From Mycobacterium sp. D16R12 (GTDB taxonomy: Bacteria > Actinomycetota > Actinomycetes > Mycobacteriales > Mycobacteriaceae), in contig NZ_MAFC01000017.1 in assembly GCF_002013465.1 (NCBI RefSeq), positions 1 to 64,000 on the forward strand: 64,000 nt of DNA, written 5' to 3'. A model generated the notes under the pieces. The model was given only the letters and a program-made list of their open reading frames with translations. It searched no databases and had not been told where the DNA came from. This document shows, one piece after another, positions 34,449 through 42,932 of the stretch; the first letter of the stretch is position 1, and the number at the start of each line of letters is the position of its first letter. The position numbers and the translations under genes were made by a program.

Positions 34449-36374
34449 ATGGCTGAACTCGAACGGCACCAATACGACGTTGTCGTGATCGGTGCCGGTG
34501 GTGCCGGCCTGCGCGCCGTCATCGAGGCCCGTGAACAGGGTTTCAAGGTCGCGGTGATCTGCAAGTCCCTGTTCGGCAAAGCGCACACCGTGATGGCCGA
34601 GGGCGGGTGTGCGGCATCGATGGGTAACGCCAACGACAAGGACAGCTGGCAGATTCACTTCGGTGACACCATGCGCGGCGGCAAGTTCCTGAACAACTGG
34701 CGGATGGCAGAGCTGCACGCCCGGGAGGCTCCGGACCGGGTCTGGGAGCTGGAAACCTATGGTGCGTTGTTCGACCGCACCAAGGACGGCCGGATCAGCC
34801 AGCGCAACTTCGGCGGCCATACCTATCCGCGGCTGGCGCACGTCGGCGACCGCACCGGCCTGGAGATCATCCGCACCATGCAGCAGAAGATCGTCTCGCT
34901 GCAGCAAGAGGACTTCGCCGAAACCGGCGACTACGAAGCACGTATCAAGATTTTCGCCGAATGCACCATCACCGACCTGCTCTTGGACAGCAGCGATGGC
35001 GGCTCCAGAATCTCGGGTGCATTCGGCTACTGGCGCGAATCGGGCAGGTTCATCCTCTTCGAAGCCCCCGCAGTGGTTTTGGCCACGGGCGGTATCGGTA
35101 AGTCATTCAAGGTGTCGTCGAACTCCTGGGAGTACACCGGTGACGGGCATGCCCTGGCGTTACGCGCCGGCGGCACGCTGATCAACATGGAGTTCATCCA
35201 GTTTCACCCGACCGGTATGGTCTGGCCGCCCTCGGTCAAGGGCATCTTGGTCACCGAAGGTGTGCGCGGTGATGGCGGAGTACTCAAAAACTCCGAGGGC
35301 AAGCGGTTCATGTTCGACTACATCCCTGCCGTGTTCAAGGGTCAGTACGCCGAGACCGAAGAAGAAGCCGATCAATGGCTCAAGGACAACGACTCGGCGC
35401 GGCGCACCCCCGATCTGCTGCCCCGTGACGAGGTGGCCCGGGCCATCAACTCCGAAGTCAAGGCCGGCCGCGGCACCCCGCACGGCGGTGTCTACCTCGA
35501 CATCGCTTCGCGCATCCCCACCGAGGAGATCAAGAGACGGCTGCCGTCGATGTACCACCAGTTCAAGGAACTGGCCGAGGTGGACATCACCAAAGACGAC
35601 ATGGAAGTCGGGCCGACTTGTCACTACGTGATGGGCGGTATCGAGGTCGATCCCGATTCCGGCGCCGCGACGGTGCCTGGTCTGTTCGCCGCAGGCGAGT
35701 GCTCCGGCGGCATGCACGGCTCAAATCGCTTGGGCGGCAACTCTCTATCGGACTTGCTCGTATTCGGGCGACGTGCAGGCCTGGGCGCCGCCGAGTACGT
35801 CAAGGGACTCGCGTCTCGTCCACAGATCTCCGAGTCCGACGTGGACAAGGCCGCCGTACTTGCCTTGGCCCCCTTCGGTGACCCCGCGGCCGAGGGGGCC
35901 GAAAATCCGTACACCCTGCACACCGATTTGCAGCAGGCGATGAACGACCTGGTCGGCATCATTCGCAAGGAAGAAGAGGTCGAGCAGGCCCTGGTCAAGC
36001 TGAACGAGCTCAAGGAGCGCTTCAAACACGTTGCAGTGGAGGGCCATCGGCAGTTCAACCCGGGCTGGCACCTCGCGATCGACATGCGCAACATGCTGCT
36101 GGTGAGCGAATGCGTGGCCAAGGCAGCCCTACTGCGCACCGAGAGCCGCGGCGGACACACCCGCGACGATCACCCGAACATGGATGCCACCTGGCGCAGG
36201 ACGCTCCTGGTGTGCAGCACCACCGGAGGCGATCCGACGATTCCGGACGTACTTGTCACCCCCGAGACGCAGATACCTTTGCGCCCAGATCTTTTGGAAC
36301 TGTTCGAGATCGGCGAGCTGGAGAAGTACTTCACACCGGAAGAACTGGCAGAACATTCGGGAAGGACATCCTGA
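34449..36374 (+). CDS. sdhA: Succinate dehydrogenase 1 flavoprotein subunit (Rv0248c type)
   Basis: A 641-residue flavoprotein. The dinucleotide-binding motif is VVIGAGGAGLRAVIEAREQG (residues 12-31), and HTVMAEGGCAASMGN holds the region for covalent FAD. Substrate residues appear in EFIQFHPTGMVWPP and RDEVARAINSEV, and GPTCHYVMGGIEVDPDSGAA with AAGECSGGMHGSNRLGGNSL closes the FAD domain. It oxidises succinate to fumarate, passing electrons to SdhB. The start is ATG 34449. The gene is third in the sdh1 operon and is followed 1 nt later by sdhB. Confidence 0.96.
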   Translation: MAELERHQYDVVVIGAGGAGLRAVIEAREQGFKVAVICKSLFGKAHTVMAEGGCAASMGNANDKDSWQIHFGDTMRGGKFLNNWRMAELHAREAPDRVWELETYGALFDRTKDGRISQRNFGGHTYPRLAHVGDRTGLEIIRTMQQKIVSLQQEDFAETGDYEARIKIFAECTITDLLLDSSDGGSRISGAFGYWRESGRFILFEAPAVVLATGGIGKSFKVSSNSWEYTGDGHALALRAGGTLINMEFIQFHPTGMVWPPSVKGILVTEGVRGDGGVLKNSEGKRFMFDYIPAVFKGQYAETEEEADQWLKDNDSARRTPDLLPRDEVARAINSEVKAGRGTPHGGVYLDIASRIPTEEIKRRLPSMYHQFKELAEVDITKDDMEVGPTCHYVMGGIEVDPDSGAATVPGLFAAGECSGGMHGSNRLGGNSLSDLLVFGRRAGLGAAEYVKGLASRPQISESDVDKAAVLALAPFGDPAAEGAENPYTLHTDLQQAMNDLVGIIRKEEEVEQALVKLNELKERFKHVAVEGHRQFNPGWHLAIDMRNMLLVSECVAKAALLRTESRGGHTRDDHPNMDATWRRTLLVCSTTGGDPTIPDVLVTPETQIPLRPDLLELFEIGELEKYFTPEELAEHSGRTS

Positions 36375-36375
36375 C

Positions 36376-37122
36376 GTGAGCTACGACGCACAACTCCGGG
36401 TCTGGCGAGGCGATGACGACGGCGGTGAGCTCGTCGACTACACCGTTCCGGTGAGCGAGGGCGAGGTGGTGCTCGACATCATCCACCGCATCCAGGCCAC
36501 TCAGGCCTCGGATCTGGCGGTGCGCTGGAACTGCAAGGCCGGCAAGTGTGGGTCCTGCTCTGCCGAGATCAACGGCCGTCCACGGCTGATGTGCATGACC
36601 CGGATGTCGACCTTCGATGAGTCCGACACCATCACCGTGACCCCCTTGCGCGCCTTCCCCGTAATTCGAGACCTGGTCACCGATGTGTCGTTCAATTATC
36701 AAAAGGCCAGGGAAGTCCAGTCATTCACCCCACCTAAAGACTTGAAACCCGGCGAGTACCGGATGCAGCAGGAGGACGTGGAACGGTCACAGGAGTTCCG
36801 TAAGTGCATCGAGTGCTTCCTCTGCCAGAACACCTGCCACGCGGTGCGCGACCATGAGGAGAACAAGAAGGCCTTCGCCGGCCCGCGCTACCTGATGCGC
36901 GTGGCCGAGCTGGAGATGCACCCGCTCGACGTCGCGGACCGCCGTGAAGCGGCACAGGAGGAACTCGGCCTCGGCTACTGCAACATCACCAAATGCTGCA
37001 CCGAGGTATGCCCGGAGGGCATCCACATCACCGATAACGCACTGATCCCCATGAAGGAACGCGTTGCCGACCGCAAGTACGACCCGATTGTCTGGTTGGG
37101 CAATAAATTGTTCCGCCGTTAG
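36376..37122 (+). CDS. sdhB: Succinate dehydrogenase 1 iron-sulfur subunit (Rv0247c type)
   Basis: A 248-residue protein with three Fe-S motifs. The [2Fe-2S] site is in NCKAGKCGSCSAEI plus RLMCMTRM (about 54-77). A second cluster is in RKCIECFLCQNTCHAV (about 140-155) and a third in ITKCCTEVCPEGIHI (about 203-217). It links the SdhA flavin to the membrane anchor. GTG 36376 lies 1 nt after the sdhA stop. The open frame upstream of it lies inside sdhA and is discounted. The next gene is a separate leaderless unit. Confidence 0.95.
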   Translation: MSYDAQLRVWRGDDDGGELVDYTVPVSEGEVVLDIIHRIQATQASDLAVRWNCKAGKCGSCSAEINGRPRLMCMTRMSTFDESDTITVTPLRAFPVIRDLVTDVSFNYQKAREVQSFTPPKDLKPGEYRMQQEDVERSQEFRKCIECFLCQNTCHAVRDHEENKKAFAGPRYLMRVAELEMHPLDVADRREAAQEELGLGYCNITKCCTEVCPEGIHITDNALIPMKERVADRKYDPIVWLGNKLFRR

Positions 37123-37123
37123 C

Positions 37124-37129
37124 TAGGTT
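37124..37129 (+). promoter_or_regulatory. -10 box of a leaderless promoter (SRPBCC protein)
   Basis: TAGGTT begins right after the sdhB stop codon (which ends at 37122), 6 nt before ATG 37136. The geometry is that of a leaderless transcript independent of sdh1. Confidence 0.45.
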
Positions 37130-37135
37130 CGCGCC

Positions 37136-37744
37136 ATGGAAACCTGGCTCGTCATCGTCGTCACCGTTGTCTGCCTGGCAGCCGCAGGTGCCGTCGCAGG
37201 CTTGATCCTGTTGGCAATCCTTGCCGCCGGGGGGATCTCCGCCGCGCGATTCAACCTCACCCCGGTGGCCGCCGATCAGCTGCGCGAATACCTGAATTCC
37301 GAAGCCTCCTTCGCGCTTTCCGTACAGCGTGACTTCTTCAATCCGCCCGATCAGGTGTTCAAGGCGCTGCTCGATGAGCGGTTCATGAGCTGGATGCCCT
37401 TCACCAAAGGCGTGGATTACGCCGGCACAGCGTTGCGCGAGGTGGGGACCAAACGTGCCTTTGTCAACACCTTCGGCGTGCTGGCCGAACAGATCGTCGT
37501 CAATGAACCCAACCGCGTACTGGGCGTCACCATTACCGCATGTTCCATTCCGCTGGTTCTGGATTCGGCCGCCGAGATCTTCGAGGTCACGGACAACGGA
37601 ACGGGCGGCACCCGGCTTACCTGGCATGTGGGTGGCACCCCGAAGTGGGTGGGTTGGCTGCCGCTGCGCCTGGTCGCGCCCTTCGTGCGCCCCATCGCCA
37701 GATGGCAGATCGGCAAGCTCCGAGCCATCATCGGCCGCCGCTGA
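37136..37744 (+). CDS. Membrane-anchored SRPBCC (START-like) protein
   Basis: A 202-residue protein. Residues 4-34 form a single hydrophobic anchor (VVCLAAAGAVAGLILLAILA). The rest is an SRPBCC/polyketide-cyclase-like ligand-binding domain: LSVQRDFFNPPDQVFKALLD, then VVNEPNRVLGVTITACSIPL and GGTRLTWHVGGTPKW. Such domains bind lipids or hydrophobic ligands; facing side and ligand are unknown. It follows sdhB by 13 bp but has its own TANNNT box. No enzyme motif is apparent. Confidence 0.75.
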   Translation: METWLVIVVTVVCLAAAGAVAGLILLAILAAGGISAARFNLTPVAADQLREYLNSEASFALSVQRDFFNPPDQVFKALLDERFMSWMPFTKGVDYAGTALREVGTKRAFVNTFGVLAEQIVVNEPNRVLGVTITACSIPLVLDSAAEIFEVTDNGTGGTRLTWHVGGTPKWVGWLPLRLVAPFVRPIARWQIGKLRAIIGRR

Positions 37745-37818
37745 TCTCCAAGTTGTCGGCCGGGACTTTGTGGCTGGTTGCCAATGCCCATTTCACGTAA
37801 TGCGGGCAGCATCGGAAT

Positions 37819-37974
37819 ATGAGTGACACCGCGAGCGTGGCCGATATCCGTACTGCCATCAAGGAGCTCTCGTTGCGTGCCGACCTCGCCGACCGCGAAG
37901 GTCGGGCCGAGGACGCTCGCGAGCTCCGTGATCGTGTCCGTGGATACCAAGAGGAACTCGCCAAACGTCCCTAG
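37819..37974 (+). CDS. Small 51-residue charged helical protein (hypothetical)
   Basis: An ATG at 37819 opens 51 codons to TAG at 37974. The peptide is strongly helical and charged (ADIRTAIKELSLRADLADRE, then AEDARELRDRVRGYQEELAK) with a heptad-like pattern suggesting a coiled coil. Codon positions are GC-rich at third bases, as in real genes here. The ribosome site (GGGCAGCATCGGAAT) is weak. It stands alone between the SRPBCC gene and the ArsR regulator. I do not recognise the family. Confidence 0.55.
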   Translation: MSDTASVADIRTAIKELSLRADLADREGRAEDARELRDRVRGYQEELAKRP

Positions 37975-38011
37975 GCCGTCGTAATCCCCGGACTAGGCAT
38001 CAACGCCCATA

Positions 38012-38045
38012 TATCGCATTGCATCTATATAGATAGGATGCGATA
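38012..38045. promoter_or_regulatory. Nested palindromic operator of the ArsR-type regulator
   Basis: Outer arms TATCGCAT (38012-38019) and ATGCGATA (38038-38045) enclose a perfect 12-bp palindrome ATCTATATAGAT (38023-38034). The element is AT-rich in a GC-rich genome and ends 8 bp before the regulator's ATG, with GATACT as a possible -10 box. It is almost certainly the binding site of the 98-residue regulator. Confidence 0.65.
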
Positions 38046-38053
38046 CTTGCAGC

Positions 38054-38350
38054 ATGGACGCCTTCGAAGCGGTCGCGGAGCCAAGCCGCCGGATTCTGCT
38101 CGATGCCCTGGCCGGCGGCGAATGGACCGCCGGGGAACTCGTCGCCACGCTGCCCGGCCTGACGCAGCCCACCGTCTCGCGGCATCTGCGCGTGCTGCGC
38201 GAGGCGGGTCTCGTCGAGGTCAAACCCGACGCACAACGCCGAATCTATGCACTACGCGCCGACGGCCTGGTCCAGATCGACCAGTGGATCGACCCCTACC
38301 GACACTTCTGGAGTGACCACCTGAGCGGGTTGGAACGACACCTGCCCTAG
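38054..38350 (+). CDS. ArsR-family winged-helix regulator
   Basis: A 98-residue single-domain regulator: MDAFEAVAEPSRRILLDALA, then GLTQPTVSRHLRVLREAGLV (recognition helix, about 34-53) and QRRIYALRADGLVQIDQWID. No metal-binding Cys cluster (ELCVCDL-type) is present, so it belongs to the non-metal ArsR group often paired with SRPBCC/AHSA1 genes. The start ATG 38054 is 8 bp downstream of a strong 34-bp dyad, indicating autorepression. The nearest SRPBCC gene at 37136 is a possible functional partner. Confidence 0.9.
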   Translation: MDAFEAVAEPSRRILLDALAGGEWTAGELVATLPGLTQPTVSRHLRVLREAGLVEVKPDAQRRIYALRADGLVQIDQWIDPYRHFWSDHLSGLERHLP

Positions 38351-38375
38351 TGGCAGGACGACGAGCGGCAGCGGT

Positions 38376-38843
38376 CTAGCGTCCCGCCCACCTGACCTCG
38401 ATGCCGTCCGCACCCACCGGCTGACCAGGGCGGGACGTCACCTGCACCTCGACTTCCCGCCCGGTCTTCTTGTCGATCAATTCCAGCGGCTTGCGCCCGT
38501 CCTGCAGGTAGTCGTCCCCCCACTTGAGCAGGGACAGCAGTACCGGAAGCAGGTCCTCGCCCATCCGGGTCAGCACGTACCCGCCTCGCTCCCGCTGGCC
38601 GGGTTCGCGGTAGGGCACCTTCTCGATGACGCCCGCCGCCTCCAATTGCTTGAGCGCGCGCGATACCGCCGGCGCCGATACCCCGATGCGCTCGGAAAAC
38701 TCATCGAATCGGGTTGAGCCGTAGAAGCATTCGCGAACGATGAGGAATGCGGTCTTGGTGCCCAGCAAGTCCAGGGCCTTCCCGATCGAACACGCATCGG
38801 TGTTCCAGCGGGAGCGGTCCTGCAGCAGCCGCTCGAACTCCAT
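38376..38843 (-). CDS. HxlR-family winged-helix regulator
   Basis: A 155-residue regulator. It has the HxlR opening with a single sensor-type Cys (NTDACSIGKALDLLGTKTAF, about residues 15-34), ECFYGSTRFDEFSERIGVSA and the recognition helix SAPAVSRALKQLEAAGVIEK. The wing ends in GGYVLTRMGEDLLPVLLSLL. HxlR proteins often respond to aldehydes or reactive electrophiles through that Cys. It is divergent from the SDR gene, with two operator-like dyads between them. ATG 38843 is chosen; GTG 38849 and TTG 38852 are possible. Confidence 0.9.
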   Translation of the reverse strand: MEFERLLQDRSRWNTDACSIGKALDLLGTKTAFLIVRECFYGSTRFDEFSERIGVSAPAVSRALKQLEAAGVIEKVPYREPGQRERGGYVLTRMGEDLLPVLLSLLKWGDDYLQDGRKPLELIDKKTGREVEVQVTSRPGQPVGADGIEVRWAGR

Positions 38844-38859
38844 GGTCACCAACCCATTG

Positions 38860-38880
38860 TAACTAACGCTTGCGTTATTC
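38860..38880. promoter_or_regulatory. HxlR operator, proximal copy
   Basis: AACTAACG and CGTTATTC flank CTTG, giving an imperfect dyad of the same TAACG/CGTTA type as the stronger site at 38900. It lies next to the hxlR start and would mediate autorepression. Confidence 0.5.
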
Positions 38881-38899
38881 AGCTAGTCCCGCTAGCGTC

Positions 38900-38923
38900 C
38901 TAACTAACGTAATCGTTAGTTAG
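38900..38923. promoter_or_regulatory. HxlR operator, perfect palindrome before the SDR gene
   Basis: CTAACTAACG and CGTTAGTTAG are perfect 10-bp arms around TAAT. The right arm runs into the SDR ribosome binding site (TTAGGAG), so a bound repressor would cover translation-start DNA and the promoter. Together with the copy at 38860 it makes a two-site control region. Confidence 0.65.
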
Positions 38924-38932
38924 GAGATGGGA

Positions 38933-39628
38933 ATGATCGAAAACAAGGTTGTATTGGTCACCGGAGGACGCCGCGGGTTGGGCGCCGCCATCGTTGACGA
39001 GGTGCTGAGCCGGGGAGCCCGCAAGGTCTACAGCACCGCGCGCCAGCCATTCGAGGACCCGCGCGAGCAGGTGGTGACCAAACAGCTCGAGGTGGCCTCC
39101 GAGTCTTCGGTGCAGGCCCTGGCCGACGAGCTCACCGACGTTGAGATCGTGATCAACAACGCCGGAGTGCTACATCCCGATTCGCTGCTCACCGGCGACC
39201 TCGATCACGTCGAAGCGACGTTTCAGACCAACGTATTCGGCCCACTGCGGGTCATCCGGGCGTTCGCGCCGATCCTCAAGGCCAACGGCGGCGGAGCGAT
39301 CGTCAACATCCACTCGGTGCTCTCGTGGCTGGGCGGGGCCGGCGCCTATGGTGCGTCCAAGGCCGCCATCTGGTCGGTGACGAACACCCTGCGCCTGGAG
39401 CTGGAACCTCAGCACACGCATGTACTCGGCGTGCACGCGGGATTCATCGATACCGACATGGTGTCCGCGCTCGACGTTCCGAAGACCCCGCCCGGTGTGA
39501 TCGCGGCACGCATCATCGATGCGCTGGAGAAGGGCGATAACGAGGTGCTGACCGACGATCTCACCGCCCAGGTCAAGTCCCAGCTGTCCGGCCCCGTCGA
39601 GAACCTCGCCTACCGGCCCGGCCACTAG
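38933..39628 (+). CDS. Short-chain dehydrogenase/reductase
   Basis: A 231-residue SDR. The cofactor motif is VTGGRRGLGAAIVDEVLSRG (about residues 8-27), NNAG is in EIVINNAGVL, the catalytic Ser in NIHSVLSWLG and Tyr-x3-Lys in AYGASKAAIWSV. ATG 38933 has GGAG seven bases upstream; the alternative ATG 38927 is too close to it. It is under the HxlR dyads and followed after 28 bp by a tautomerase-family gene, a pair often HxlR-regulated. The substrate is unknown; detoxification of a reactive carbonyl is a reasonable guess. Confidence 0.9.
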   Translation: MIENKVVLVTGGRRGLGAAIVDEVLSRGARKVYSTARQPFEDPREQVVTKQLEVASESSVQALADELTDVEIVINNAGVLHPDSLLTGDLDHVEATFQTNVFGPLRVIRAFAPILKANGGGAIVNIHSVLSWLGGAGAYGASKAAIWSVTNTLRLELEPQHTHVLGVHAGFIDTDMVSALDVPKTPPGVIAARIIDALEKGDNEVLTDDLTAQVKSQLSGPVENLAYRPGH

Positions 39629-39656
39629 CCCGCACACCTACCAGGAGACGATCGAG

Positions 39657-40585
<929 letters not shown>

Positions 40586-40592
40586 TCACCTC

Positions 40593-40598
40593 TAGTCT
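40593..40598 (+). promoter_or_regulatory. -10 box of a leaderless promoter (enoyl-CoA hydratase)
   Basis: TAGTCT, 6 nt before ATG 40605. The whole divergent region to the flavin reductase start is 28 bp, so there is no room for a leader. Confidence 0.45.
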
Positions 40599-40604
40599 TG
40601 CTAC

Positions 40605-41402
40605 ATGACGTCACATGTGACCCTACGCGTCGACGGCGAGGTAGCTCGCGTCACCTTGTCCCGGCCCGAGAAGCTCAACGGACTCACCATCGACATGCTC
40701 AACGGGCTGACCGCCGCCGCACGCCATATTGCCTCCGACACCTCGATCCGGGTCGTGGTGTTGTCCGGTGAGGGGGACACATTTTCTACCGGGCTGGATT
40801 TCGCGGCCGCCGGGAAGGACCCGGCACGCGTCGTCGCGAACTTCATTCCGCTCCCCTGGCTGGGCACCAATGGTTTTCAGGAAGCCTGCTGGGCATGGCG
40901 CCGGTTGCGCATCCCGGTGATCGCCGTCATTCAGGGTCGTTGCTACGGCGGCGGGCTGCAGCTGGCGCTAGCCGCCGACTTCCGGTTCACCACGCCCGAC
41001 GCCGAGTTCTCCATCCTGGAGGCCAAGTGGGGTCTCATCCCCGATATGTCCGGAAGCGTCACGCTGAGTCAATTGATCGGAATTGACACCGCCAAACGAC
41101 TCACCATGACCGGCGAGATGTTCGACGGCTTCTACGCCAAGGAGATCGGCCTGGTCACCCAGGTGAGCGCCGACCCGGAGGCCGACGCACAGGAACTCAT
41201 CGACCAAATCCTGTCCCGCTCCCCTGATTCGGTGGCGGCGACCAAGACCCTGTTCGACAGGGCATGGTCGATGGTGCCGCGACGCGCTTTCGGCCTGGAA
41301 CGGCGCCTGCAGCTGCGGCTCATGCGTGGACCCAACTTCGCCATCGCACGCAAGGCCGGTATCGACAAGTCCGAACCTCAGTTCAAGGCCCGCAGCATCT
41401 AG
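40605..41402 (+). CDS. Enoyl-CoA hydratase/isomerase (crotonase family)
   Basis: A 265-residue crotonase-fold protein: VARVTLSRPEKLNGLTIDML, the oxyanion-hole regions FSTGLDFAAAG (about 63) and IQGRCYGGGLQLALAADFRF (about 110-129), then EFSILEAKWGLIPDMSGSVT. The second catalytic position, Glu in GLIPD-type loops, reads Asp, common in members of uncertain activity. It probably acts on a CoA thioester. The tail FAIARKAGIDKSEPQFKARS is typical of mycobacterial EchA proteins. The specific EchA number cannot be assigned. Confidence 0.88.
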   Translation: MTSHVTLRVDGEVARVTLSRPEKLNGLTIDMLNGLTAAARHIASDTSIRVVVLSGEGDTFSTGLDFAAAGKDPARVVANFIPLPWLGTNGFQEACWAWRRLRIPVIAVIQGRCYGGGLQLALAADFRFTTPDAEFSILEAKWGLIPDMSGSVTLSQLIGIDTAKRLTMTGEMFDGFYAKEIGLVTQVSADPEADAQELIDQILSRSPDSVAATKTLFDRAWSMVPRRAFGLERRLQLRLMRGPNFAIARKAGIDKSEPQFKARSI

Positions 41403-41448
41403 AGGCGTTGCCTATGCGGAGCGATCTAACGTGATCTTGCTTCGCTCG

Positions 41449-41769
41449 TTACGCCGCAGGTACGCAGTCGCGGAGCTCGGGCGCCATGCCGTATGGGCCC
41501 CACATCTGCCGCTCCGCATCCTGCCGCGCCTCGGCCTCGTTACCTCCACGGCCAATCACGGCGCCGGCCCACTGCTTCATGCCGAAGCCCATACCCGGCA
41601 TGCTTCCCGGACCAAAACCTGGTGGGCCAAAGTTGTTGTTGGCATAGACCTGACACTGGACCGCAACGGGCCCCTCCCCGGGTATTGCCGACGCGATGGG
41701 TGCAGCGAACCCCGAAGCCAACACAGCCGCACATCCGATCCCCACAGCCATCGAACAGATAGTCCGCAT
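41449..41769 (-). CDS. Small secreted Gly/Pro/Met-rich protein
   Basis: A 106-residue precursor. A Sec signal peptide covers about 1-28 (MRTICSMAVGIGCAAVLASG, cleavage near ASAIP). The mature 78 residues are rich in Gly, Pro and Met (NNFGPPGFGPGSMPGMGFGM) and contain two cysteines, in VQCQVYA and LRDCVPAA, which could form a disulfide. GAGGAGGAACC precedes ATG 41769. The upstream open frame lacks support. I do not recognise a functional family; comparable small exported proteins are common in mycobacteria. Confidence 0.75.
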   Translation of the reverse strand: MRTICSMAVGIGCAAVLASGFAAPIASAIPGEGPVAVQCQVYANNNFGPPGFGPGSMPGMGFGMKQWAGAVIGRGGNEAEARQDAERQMWGPYGMAPELRDCVPAA

Positions 41770-41857
41770 GGTTCCTCCTCCTCGGTATATGGCGATAGTT
41801 TGCCACAGCCCGAGTATTACGCGCACAAGCCGTTCGCGGAGCGGAACCGGAGGATCG

Positions 41858-42823
41858 CTAGTTGCCGAGGTGTCCGTGCGCCGCGGCCACATCGGGATGG
41901 GCCCGCAGCCGGCTTTTCCAGGCGTTCTCGCCGTACGTCGCGTGGATCGGATCGGCCGGATCGGTCGTGACACCGTGCGCCCGATCCCTCAGCTCCGGCG
42001 GCAGGTCCAATGTGGGAATCTGCGCGTCAAGCCTGGGATTGAAGAAGTACGCAATCGAGATGCGAGGCTCCCCCGTCAGCGTCACTCGATGCCGCGTGGC
42101 ACGCAGGTACCCGCCACTTGCCCGTTCAAGCAGCTCGCCGATGTTCACGACGAATGCGCCCGCACGCCCGGGCGCGTCGAGCCACGCCCCGTCGACCTCA
42201 ACCTGCAGACCTGCGACGTCCGGTTCGGCCAGCAGCAGGGTCAGCACGCCGGAATCGCGATGCGCACCCACTCCCTGCTCGGTTGTCCCGCTGGCGGGAT
42301 ATCGGATGACCTTGATCAGGGTCGCTGGTTCGGCATCGAACGCCTCATCGAACACTCCGCCTACCGAACCGAGAGCAATGGCCCATTCCCGCAGCAGCTT
42401 TCGGCCAACCGCGGCCAGGGCGACATCCCAGCTCACCAGGGTCGCCCTCAGCTCGGGAATCGCGGCCGGCCATTGGTTGGGCCCCTGCAACCAGAGATAG
42501 TCGGGTCCGTCGCCCCCCGCAGCGGCCCGGCGCTCCGGCCCGATGTCGATCTGCTCGCGCCAATCGGTCAGCCCGCCGGTCAGTTCTCCCCCCAACCGGG
42601 TGAATCCACGAAAATGGGGGCTCCGCACCATGGCGATGGCGTCCTTGTCCGCCGCGGGCAACGCGAAAAGCCTGCGGGCAGCCGACAGCACCTCATCGAC
42701 CAGCCGGGGTGAAACGCCATGGCCCGTGAGGTAGAAGAACCCAACCTCATGGGTGACCTCACGCAGCGTCGCGCGTAGCTGACCCGGATCGCCAGACAGG
42801 TCCACGACGGGAAGATCAGCCAT
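41858..42823 (-). CDS. 2-oxoglutarate/Fe(II)-dependent oxygenase, isopenicillin-N-synthase-like
   Basis: A 321-residue double-stranded beta-helix oxygenase. The N-terminal DIOX_N part has LREVTHEVGFFYLTGHGVSP. The iron ligands are His and Asp in GAHRDSGVLTLL (about 191-193) and His in RATRHRVTLTG (about 247), with Arg-x-Ser of RISIAYFFNP for 2-oxoglutarate. ATG 42823 gives the family start (MADLPVVDLSGD). The longer frame overlaps the kinase promoter and is not favoured. It diverges from the Ser/Thr kinase. The substrate is unknown. Confidence 0.9.
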   Translation of the reverse strand: MADLPVVDLSGDPGQLRATLREVTHEVGFFYLTGHGVSPRLVDEVLSAARRLFALPAADKDAIAMVRSPHFRGFTRLGGELTGGLTDWREQIDIGPERRAAAGGDGPDYLWLQGPNQWPAAIPELRATLVSWDVALAAVGRKLLREWAIALGSVGGVFDEAFDAEPATLIKVIRYPASGTTEQGVGAHRDSGVLTLLLAEPDVAGLQVEVDGAWLDAPGRAGAFVVNIGELLERASGGYLRATRHRVTLTGEPRISIAYFFNPRLDAQIPTLDLPPELRDRAHGVTTDPADPIHATYGENAWKSRLRAHPDVAAAHGHLGN

Positions 42824-42932
42824 GCCCCCATGGTCCTCGGCAAGCCTCTCGAGGGCCACGGTCTTGACCGCCATGAGGAAATATCCCAAGTACGATGGCC
42901 AAACTGTCGGGCGAGAGGGACGCACAGGGGAC

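Noticed and set aside
40610..40621. Perfect palindrome GTCACATGTGAC
   Set aside because: It lies inside codons 2-6 of the enoyl-CoA hydratase gene and downstream of its probable start site. It could be an operator, but coding constraint and position make chance more likely.
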